Shown piece after piece: positions 57,968 to 64,000 of a stretch of DNA of 64,000 nt. A model generated the notes under the pieces. That model was not told where the DNA came from. It was given only the letters and a program-made list of their open reading frames with translations, and did not search any database. Each line of letters starts with the position of its first letter. Position 1 is the stretch's first letter. Location: positions 1,364,001-1,428,000 of the forward strand of contig NZ_CP026116.1 in the NCBI RefSeq assembly GCF_004101845.1. Reading direction: 5' to 3'. This stretch comes from Latilactobacillus curvatus JCM 1096 = DSM 20019 (GTDB lineage Bacteria > Bacillota > Bacilli > Lactobacillales > Lactobacillaceae). The position numbers and the translations under genes were made by a program.

Positions 57968-59467
57968 ATGAATTTTATCAAGCGTGCTTGGCAAAACGTC
58001 ATCTTTAAAAAAGGGCGTAGCTTCTTATTAATAATTGTGATGACCGTCATCATGATTTTTATCATGGCTGGTCTATTGATTAGAAATGCAGCCATTACAA
58101 CCGTCAACAATACCAAACAACAGGTGGGCGCTAGCGTCACCCTTTCTGCAAATCGCGATCAAGCGTTTAAGAAAATGCGCGCCTCGGCTAGCAGTGATGC
58201 CCCAAGTACTACAGCAACGCGCCCTAAATTAACCATGCCCTCCGTCAAATTAAAAGACGTAACGGCTATTTCGAAATTATCCGGGCTGGCAAATTATAAC
58301 GTCAGCGTCACGACTTCTGCGAACGCCTCGTCCATTGAAGCCATTACGACATCAAGTAGTTCAAATAATAGTGGTGGCATGATGGGCGGCGGCTCTGGCG
58401 GCAACGCTGAGTCATCCACTTCAACAGGTGACTTACAAATCACCGGAGTGCTCAATACCGCAACCCTCAGCGACTTTAAAGATAATACAAGTAAAATCAC
58501 GAAAGGTCGCGCTTTAAATAGTAGCGACAAAAACACCAGTAATGTCGTCATCGAATCTGAATTGGCTAAAGAAAACAGCCTCAAGGTCGGCGACACCATT
58601 AAAGTCAAAGCCAGCACGACAGGCAAAAAAGCCTATACGCTAAAAGTAGTCGGGATCTATAAGACTAGTCAAAGTAGCGGTGGCATGGGTCCACAACAAA
58701 CAGACCCCGCAAACGTCATCTATACGGCATACACATTAGCTAACCAAATTAAAGGTCAAACTGGCAAAGTGGATAGTGCCACATTCACGCTTAGTGACCC
58801 AACTAAGAAAAATAGTTTTGTAAAAGCAGCGAAGAAGATTATCAATACGAAGAAATTCACGGTAACAGCTGATGACAGTACTTACCAATCACTCAAACAA
58901 TCCATGCAGAAAATGGCCAGTTTTGCTAATAAGATTGTTTGGTTAGTCGCTATCGCTGGCACTGTTATCCTCGCATTAATTATTATCTTAATGGTTCGCG
59001 AACGGCGTTATGAAATGGGCGTTTTACTCTCATTAGGTGAAAAGCGCGTCAAAATCGTGGGCCAATTATTAGTTGAAATGTTCATGCTGCTGATTGTCAG
59101 TTTAGCTTTAGCCGGCATTGGCGGACGATTCGCTGGTCAAGCGCTTAGCAAACAAGTTATGCGTTCCGTCACAACCGAAACGACAACCAGCTCACAAACA
59201 AATAACATGCAACCTGGCGGTAACGGCGGCCCTGGTGGCGGTCAAGCCCCTAGTGGCCAAACTGGTGGCAATCGGCCAAGTGGTCAAATGCAACAACCTG
59301 GCCAATCTGCTAAAAAAGCCGTCAAAGCAAGCGACCTTGATCTGAAGATTAGTGCCGTCACCTTAATGCAACTTGGCGCATTCGGCTTCACCATCATCGC
59401 ATTTGCCGTCTTACTCGCATCACTCAATATTTTACGACTCGAGCCACGCAAAATTCTCATTGGATAA
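57968..59467 (+). CDS. ABC transporter permease (MacB/FtsX type)
   Basis: A 499-residue permease: N-terminal membrane helix (about 17-40), a large extracytoplasmic MacB-like domain (about 45-310), then three helices (about 320-345, 372-395, 465-490) with the FtsX core VRERRYEMGVLLSLGEKR between. Unusual are Gly/Ser/Met-rich inserts: GGMMGGGSGG near 140 and a 50-residue Gly/Gln/Pro stretch near 415-460 in the outer loop. The family exports peptides or lipoproteins or senses cell-wall stress. TTAAGGAGG precedes the ATG. The ATPase gene follows after 16 bp. Confidence 0.88.
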   Translation: MNFIKRAWQNVIFKKGRSFLLIIVMTVIMIFIMAGLLIRNAAITTVNNTKQQVGASVTLSANRDQAFKKMRASASSDAPSTTATRPKLTMPSVKLKDVTAISKLSGLANYNVSVTTSANASSIEAITTSSSSNNSGGMMGGGSGGNAESSTSTGDLQITGVLNTATLSDFKDNTSKITKGRALNSSDKNTSNVVIESELAKENSLKVGDTIKVKASTTGKKAYTLKVVGIYKTSQSSGGMGPQQTDPANVIYTAYTLANQIKGQTGKVDSATFTLSDPTKKNSFVKAAKKIINTKKFTVTADDSTYQSLKQSMQKMASFANKIVWLVAIAGTVILALIIILMVRERRYEMGVLLSLGEKRVKIVGQLLVEMFMLLIVSLALAGIGGRFAGQALSKQVMRSVTTETTTSSQTNNMQPGGNGGPGGGQAPSGQTGGNRPSGQMQQPGQSAKKAVKASDLDLKISAVTLMQLGAFGFTIIAFAVLLASLNILRLEPRKILIG

Positions 59468-59483
59468 TTATAGGAGGTCCACT

Positions 59484-60143
59484 ATGTTAACAGCTAAAAA
59501 CATCAGTTACTGGTACGATACTGAAGAAAATACACTTTACAAAGATGTTAATCTCGATTTTGAAGCCGGCAAACTTTACGGCATCATCGGTAGCAGTGGT
59601 GCTGGAAAAACGACCTTACTCACCATGCTTTCAGGGTTAGATAAACCGCGCCGCGGGAGTATTTTATACGAAGGTACCGATATCCAAAAAATCGGCTTAA
59701 CCCAATACCGCAATCGCTATGTGTCCATCGTGTTCCAAGCCTACAACTTACTCCCCTACATGTCGGCACTCGACAACGTCTTGACTGCGATGGCCATTAC
59801 TCATTCGACGCATGAAAGTGCCGCCGATTTCGCACTCGAAATGCTCAGCAAGGTTGGCATCAATCCCGAACTCGCCCATAAGAACGTACAAAAACTATCA
59901 GGTGGCCAGCAACAACGCGTCGCCATCGTTCGCGCCATGTGCTGTTCAGCCCCCATCGTTGTTGCCGACGAACCAACCGGTAACTTAGATGAACAAAATA
60001 CGCAGGAGATCATTCATCTCTTCCAAGAATTAGCCCATCAACAACAAAAATGTGTGATTCTTGTCACCCATGAAAAAGAAGTCGCAGCAAGTTGTGATGT
60101 TCAGTATCATCTTCAAAATAAAACCTTTCAACCAGTTGCTTAA
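59484..60143 (+). CDS. ABC transporter ATP-binding protein (MacB/LolD type)
   Basis: A 219-residue ABC ATPase: Walker A GSSGAGKT near residue 36, Q-loop VFQAYNLLP near 83, signature LSGGQQQR near 137, Walker [12 protein letters not shown] near 158 and H-loop VTHEKE. It energises the permease encoded just upstream. ATG 59484 follows TAGGAGG by 7 bp; the open frame upstream overlaps the permease and is not used. Confidence 0.93.
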   Translation: MLTAKNISYWYDTEENTLYKDVNLDFEAGKLYGIIGSSGAGKTTLLTMLSGLDKPRRGSILYEGTDIQKIGLTQYRNRYVSIVFQAYNLLPYMSALDNVLTAMAITHSTHESAADFALEMLSKVGINPELAHKNVQKLSGGQQQRVAIVRAMCCSAPIVVADEPTGNLDEQNTQEIIHLFQELAHQQQKCVILVTHEKEVAASCDVQYHLQNKTFQPVA

Positions 60144-60149
60144 CTAAGT

Positions 60150-60188
60150 AAAAAACGACTGAGCCTGTTTACGGCTTGGTCGTTTTTT
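60150..60188 (+). terminator. Terminator of the ABC transporter operon
   Basis: AAAAAACGACTGAGCC pairs with GGCTTGGTCGTTTTTT (G-U pairs), 7-nt loop. Confidence 0.85.
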
Positions 60189-60232
60189 AACGGGCATGCT
60201 ATACTGAGGGCAATCAAAAGGAGGGCTTCTAA

Positions 60233-60730
60233 ATGCTAACAATCTTCTATGGTTCTTTTAGCCATGCTGGCCAATCATTTATTATTGCAGCAACCCCCAA
60301 AGGTATCTGTTTTGTTGGTTCACCCGATGGCACTATCAGTGAATTAACCACTTTTCTTCCCCAAACGAAATTAGTTGCAAATCAAGCCGCAATCGCTCCT
60401 TATAGTGAATCATTAACAGCTTATCTCGATGGTGACCAAACCACGTGGTCACTGCCAATTGATATTATCGGCGGCACACCTTTTCAAAGAAGTGTTTGGA
60501 CCGCCCTGCAAGCTGTGCCATATGGTCAAACCACAACTTACAGCGCTTTGGCGGCTCAAGTCGGGCACCCCACCGCAATTCGCGCAGTGGCTTCTGCCAT
60601 TGGTCGCAATCCACTATTGATGATTATTCCTTGCCATCGCGTCTACCGTAAAGACGGGCAAATTGGGGGGTATCGTGGCGGACTTGAATTGAAACAAACC
60701 CTCCACCAGCTTGAAACTCAAACCAAATAA
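60233..60730 (+). CDS. ogt: Methylated-DNA--protein-cysteine methyltransferase
   Basis: A 165-residue suicide DNA-repair protein that takes the alkyl group from O6-alkylguanine. The active-site motif IIPCHRV lies near residue 131, with the Arg finger region TAIRAVASAIGRNP before it and GGYRGGLELK after. Length fits Ogt rather than Ada fusions. AAAGGAGGG precedes the ATG. Confidence 0.93.
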   Translation: MLTIFYGSFSHAGQSFIIAATPKGICFVGSPDGTISELTTFLPQTKLVANQAAIAPYSESLTAYLDGDQTTWSLPIDIIGGTPFQRSVWTALQAVPYGQTTTYSALAAQVGHPTAIRAVASAIGRNPLLMIIPCHRVYRKDGQIGGYRGGLELKQTLHQLETQTK

Positions 60731-60830
60731 GGGGATTAATTTGAAATTTTATCAATAAAAGTCTATACTTATTATTAAGTCGGTGGTAGAATGTACGGTT
60801 ACTCTACTCCTTTCAAATTAAGAAAAAGAG

Positions 60831-61034
60831 ATGATTATTACGCAAGTAACTGATGTTTATGGGTTAACCCACGAAAACTGCAAGCTGATCGAAACTGAAA
60901 ATGATTTTACTCGCATCTTCCTAGCTGAAGGTCCTGATGGTACACGTTATACGTGTTTACTACCTGATGCGAAACCCAATCCAAAGTCAAACCAACACTT
61001 TGAATATGGTAATCCAGCAGATGCACCATACTAG
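60831..61034 (+). CDS. Small hypothetical protein
   Basis: A 67-residue soluble protein that I do not recognise, beta-rich by appearance (FTRIFLAEGPDGTRYTCLLP) with a Pro/Asn-rich C-terminus. The ribosome site is weak (AAGAAAAAGAG just before the ATG). A strong terminator follows directly, which supports it being a gene. Confidence 0.6.
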   Translation: MIITQVTDVYGLTHENCKLIETENDFTRIFLAEGPDGTRYTCLLPDAKPNPKSNQHFEYGNPADAPY

Positions 61035-61039
61035 ATACT

Positions 61040-61081
61040 AAAAAAGCGCCAACGGATATTAGAATCCGTTGACGCTTTTTT
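61040..61081. terminator. Terminator after the small hypothetical gene
   Basis: Arms AAAAAGCGCCAACGGAT and ATCCGTTGACGCTTTTT (one mismatch) with a 6-nt loop; symmetrical. Confidence 0.85.
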
Positions 61082-61124
61082 GTTGAAACGTGTTCTCGCC
61101 AGCATATTTCTGCACTTAACCAAA

Positions 61125-61161
61125 TTTACCAAATCAGCGATTACATCGCCAATTTGGTAAA
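61125..61161. repeat. Hairpin without U-tract downstream of recQ
   Basis: TTTACCAAAT-CA-GCGAT and ATCGC-CA-ATTTGGTAAA form a long interrupted inverted repeat with a 3-nt loop. No T-tract follows on either strand, so it is not a classical terminator; it may protect the recQ 3' end. Confidence 0.5.
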
Positions 61162-61181
61162 TCCAGTCAATGCTCAGCACT

Positions 61182-62930
61182 CTATTCTGCCATTAATATA
61201 TCCAAGAATTGTTCGCCGTATTTTTCTAGTTTATTTTCGCCGACCCCTTTGACATCTAGCATTTCAGTCAAGGAAGTTGGCATGATTTCACACATTGAAT
61301 ATAGGGTCTTATCCGAGAAAATCACAAACGGAGGCACACCTTGTTCTTCCGCTAAATCGCGGCGTAACTCACGTAGTTGTTCAAATAATTCATTATCTTC
61401 AGGCAACGTTTTTTGCACTTTGACCGCCATCTTGCGCGTCACTTTCGCTTGGCCTTTTAAGACTGCAACTCCCGCCGCCGTGATTTGCAGCACTGGGTAT
61501 TGACCGCCAGAAGCTTGCAAATATCCTGAAGCGACTAAGTAATCGATCAAACCACTGATTTCTTTTTGCGAATCACCACGCATTAGACCATACGTTGGGA
61601 GTTCATCAAAGCGGAATTGCATGATTTTTTGATTCTTCGAGCCCGTCAATACTTGCGCCACCAACACTTTGCCAAACCGTTCATCCATCCGTTTAACGCA
61701 CGATAAGACTTTTTGTACATCAATCGTGATGTCTTGTTCTTCACGCGTATCCAGACAGTTACTGCACCGGCCGCACGCTTCACAATCATCATCAAAATAA
61801 TTGACGATGTACTGTTGCAAACATTGCTGCGTATTGGCGTACTGCGTCATTTCTTGCAACTTGGCATATTCTTGTTGCTTATGCGCTTCGTCCATTTCCG
61901 ACTGATCGATAAAGAAATGCTGAATCTGCACATCATTCACTTTAAATAATAGAATCGCTTCACTCGGCAAGCCATCACGCCCGGCCCGGCCAGCTTCTTG
62001 ATAGTAAGCCTCTAAACTCCCAGGAATCTGGGCATGCACGACAAAGCGCACATTACTTTTATCAATGCCCATGCCAAACGCATTAGTCGCGACCATTATC
62101 GGTTTGCGATCATAGAGAAAATCCTCTTGATTCTGACGACGCACCGCTTCGTTTAATCCGCCATGATACATTGTCACATCTAACTTAGCCTTTTCAATCA
62201 GCTTCGTGAGCCGTTCAACTTCTTTCCGTGTGCTGGCGTAAATAATCCCGGATTTTTGTTTGTTGACCTTTAAATAATCGATTAAGTAGCGATCACTATT
62301 TTGATTTTTAACTACTTGAAACGCAAGATTCTGCCGTGAAAACCCCGTCTTAACTTCGTGCTGAATGTTCAACCGTTGCATGATATCAGCTGCCACTTGC
62401 GAGGTTGCCGTAGCGGTTAAAGCCACAATCGTTGGTCGTTGGCGCATACTCTGAATCGTATCCGTCAGGCGTAGATAACTTGGCCGAAAATCGTGGCCCC
62501 ATTGCGAAATACAATGCGCTTCATCGACCGCAATCAAATCAATCGTTAATTCAGCTAAATCAGCTAAAAAGTAATCCGAATCCAAGCGTTCCGGCGAAAC
62601 ATATAGTAATTTCACTTCACCACGCACAGCTTGGTTAAAGCGTTCTTGGACTTCCCCCTGCGTTAGCGTACTATTGATAAACGTGGCTGGAATCCCATTT
62701 TCATTAAGCGCATCGACTTGATCCTTCATCAAAGAAATCAACGGTGATACCACCAACGTTAAACCGGGTAGCATCAATGCTGGTATTTGATAACACAATG
62801 ACTTCCCGCCACCAGTTGGCATAATCGCCAAGACATTAGTGCCTGCCAACAATGATTCGATCACATCTGCTTGACCTTCTCTAAAGTGATCATAACCAAA
62901 TTTTTCTTTTAGTACCGCTTGTGCTTGCAT
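61182..62930 (-). CDS. recQ: ATP-dependent DNA helicase RecQ
   Basis: A 582-residue RecQ helicase, a 3'-5' helicase for recombination and fork repair. Helicase motifs: GQADVIESLLAGTN (motif 0), MPTGGGKSLCYQIP (I), AVDEAHCISQWGHDFRPSY (II and aromatic loop), and YYQEAGRAGRDG (VI). Zinc site: CLQQ...CEACGRCSNC near 365-385; RQC winged helix about 400-490; C-terminal HRDC domain (about 505-580; VPPFVIFSDKTLYSM). GGGAGAAATGGC precedes the ATG. Single gene. Confidence 0.96.
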   Translation of the reverse strand: MQAQAVLKEKFGYDHFREGQADVIESLLAGTNVLAIMPTGGGKSLCYQIPALMLPGLTLVVSPLISLMKDQVDALNENGIPATFINSTLTQGEVQERFNQAVRGEVKLLYVSPERLDSDYFLADLAELTIDLIAVDEAHCISQWGHDFRPSYLRLTDTIQSMRQRPTIVALTATATSQVAADIMQRLNIQHEVKTGFSRQNLAFQVVKNQNSDRYLIDYLKVNKQKSGIIYASTRKEVERLTKLIEKAKLDVTMYHGGLNEAVRRQNQEDFLYDRKPIMVATNAFGMGIDKSNVRFVVHAQIPGSLEAYYQEAGRAGRDGLPSEAILLFKVNDVQIQHFFIDQSEMDEAHKQQEYAKLQEMTQYANTQQCLQQYIVNYFDDDCEACGRCSNCLDTREEQDITIDVQKVLSCVKRMDERFGKVLVAQVLTGSKNQKIMQFRFDELPTYGLMRGDSQKEISGLIDYLVASGYLQASGGQYPVLQITAAGVAVLKGQAKVTRKMAVKVQKTLPEDNELFEQLRELRRDLAEEQGVPPFVIFSDKTLYSMCEIMPTSLTEMLDVKGVGENKLEKYGEQFLDILMAE

Positions 62931-63100
62931 GCCATTTCTCCCACCCGTTAAAATTCCTACCTTCTATCATAACAAAGATTCGTTAATTCCGGTTAATTGA
63001 ATCTCAGTTTCAAGCATTCCTTCAATCAATTCTTACTGGCTGACAAAACCAGCGATTTAGTGTTTAATTAGAAGCATCAAAGACTGTCAGGAGGCTTCCT

Positions 63101-63895
63101 ATGACCTTGGAAATTAATGCAACATTAACGGCTACCCAAACGATCGTCGATTTAATCGAACAACCCGTTACTCAGCTTTTAATTGAACAAACACCGGCTA
63201 ATACAACCGCATTCGCACACCCCGCTTTATTCCTCGGTTTTGCGCAGCAACAACTGCAACAAATTGAACAACTCTCCCCACTTGAAACAGCCTCGACTGA
63301 TCAAGTTGACACGGGTATCTGGATTACCATGGATCCTGAGTGGACTGAACAAATTGGCTACGTAGGGCAGCTATTAGCCGAACAAAATCAACCACCGATA
63401 ACGAGCACCTCGCTTCCGTCCAACGTCTCTCAAAATTTCCGAACAACCTTAGCTCCAGCCGTTGAAGCCATCATCTTGGTCCTCAGCCGCTTTGGTTATC
63501 CCCTGACCAAAAGCGCACCAGTCAAAGCAAAACCGGCTAAAACACGTCATCGATGGACAAAAGCCGTCAGCCAAATCGAATTCACTGTTGCTACGCGCGA
63601 AGCACAAGGAACAGCCATCTGGCAAAAGCGCAAAGAGATGTTATTGAAAGCGGGGGCACAATTGTGGCCAACCGCGCCACTTAATAAGGATGGCTCGTTT
63701 GGCTTTGCTGCTAAAATGGGCACTCACTTGCGCAACGAACATGCAGCGCAAATTCAAGACAATCAAACGACTGAAGACATTATTTTCAAGAGCGTGAATG
63801 AAATCGGCCTCTTCTTGTACTTTGGTGGCACCAATAGTTGGCTCGAACTATGCGACACAAATGGTCGCTCAATTGACGACTGGACTAAAATCTAA
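63101..63895 (+). CDS. Hypothetical protein
   Basis: A soluble 264-residue protein, not recognised. The N-terminal half is rich in Thr and Gln; a basic segment lies near residues 143-157 (PVKAKPAKTRHRWTKA); the C-terminal half has REAQGTAIWQKRKEMLLKAGAQLWP, IIFKSVNEIGLFLYFGGTNSWLEL. AGGAGG precedes the ATG by 8 bp. The next gene begins 20 bp after its stop, so they are likely co-transcribed. Confidence 0.75.
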   Translation: MTLEINATLTATQTIVDLIEQPVTQLLIEQTPANTTAFAHPALFLGFAQQQLQQIEQLSPLETASTDQVDTGIWITMDPEWTEQIGYVGQLLAEQNQPPITSTSLPSNVSQNFRTTLAPAVEAIILVLSRFGYPLTKSAPVKAKPAKTRHRWTKAVSQIEFTVATREAQGTAIWQKRKEMLLKAGAQLWPTAPLNKDGSFGFAAKMGTHLRNEHAAQIQDNQTTEDIIFKSVNEIGLFLYFGGTNSWLELCDTNGRSIDDWTKI

Positions 63896-63915
63896 AATAG
63901 AAAAGAGATTCAACA

Positions 63916-64000
63916 TGCAAATTATCAGTTCTGGCATTCATCACGGCTACTTCGACGACCTCTACGGCGGTCATGGCACTCAATTTAACGCGGAAGGTGT
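63916..64000 (+). CDS. YbhB/YbcL (PEBP, Raf-kinase-inhibitor-like) family protein, N-terminal fragment
   Basis: Only 28 codons lie in the window: MQIISSGIHHGYFDDLYGGH, then GTQFNAEG. This start is typical of bacterial PEBP-family proteins of the YbhB type. AAAGAGA precedes the ATG. The call rests on a short segment. Confidence 0.6.

Overview
The window looks like chromosomal DNA of a lactic acid bacterium of the Latilactobacillus sakei/curvatus type. The evidence is moderate GC, strong AGGAGG-type ribosome sites with many TTG and GTG starts, CtsR, CcpA (cre), T-box and lysine-riboswitch control, WxL/DUF916 surface proteins, pyruvate oxidase, and class III fructose bisphosphatase. No IS element, prophage or CRISPR array is visible.

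Layout. 1-5.4 kb: 3' part of the RNA polymerase operon (rpoC partial, rpoB; minus strand) with a long leader. 5.9-11.8 kb: an orphan phosphate-binding lipoprotein, fbp, and the ctsR-clpC stress operon. 12.0-18.4 kb: a full rRNA operon read on the minus strand (tandem promoters, 16S, tRNA-Ile, tRNA-Ala, 23S, 5S) followed by ten tRNA genes. 18.5-22.0 kb: a four-gene operon for a P1B metal ATPase, a metallochaperone-like protein, a Dps-like ferritin fold and an FNR-like regulator, with an FNR box at -41.5. 22.1-25.7 kb: a beta-glucoside module (GH1 phospho-glucosidase, PTS EIIC, GntR/UTRA regulator). 25.8-30.4 kb: YhgE/Pip membrane protein and serS under a T-box. 30.4-34.5 kb: two Mga-like regulators flanking a deoxynucleoside kinase; one is broken by an in-frame amber codon. 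34.6-42.5 kb: a broken WxL surface-protein gene, a degenerate polysaccharide deacetylase, lysP under a lysine riboswitch, a DUF916 surface protein, an Rrf2 regulator and small genes. 42.5-51.8 kb: a T-box-controlled NhaC-family transporter, a TVP38-type membrane protein, divergent pyruvate oxidase and DyP peroxidase, two MDR oxidoreductases, and TMEM175-like and DUF975 membrane proteins. 51.8-57.8 kb: a candidate small RNA with a tRNA-like domain, then a five-gene ECF transporter operon with two transcobalamin-like surface proteins. 57.9-64 kb: an ABC exporter, ogt, recQ, hypothetical genes and the start of a PEBP-family gene.

Three places seem most likely to hold undescribed biology. First, a minus-strand transcription unit at about 51.78-52.04 kb has its own promoter and terminator. 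It carries three C-rich CUCCC segments, two of them in hairpin loops, and an interrupted tRNA-Trp-like fold. Second, the ECF operon at 52.1-57.8 kb pairs a dedicated transporter with two surface proteins that look like the separated alpha and beta domains of transcobalamin. Third, the FNR-box operon joins a CPG-type P1B ATPase, a separate HMA protein, a Dps-like protein and a two-cysteine FLP regulator. Smaller points include a regulator whose start codon lies in the terminator of the gene before it, and a DyP peroxidase with a near-perfect PerR box divergent from an H2O2-forming oxidase.

All calls come from reading the sequence and from knowledge of the families. No database search or folding program was run.
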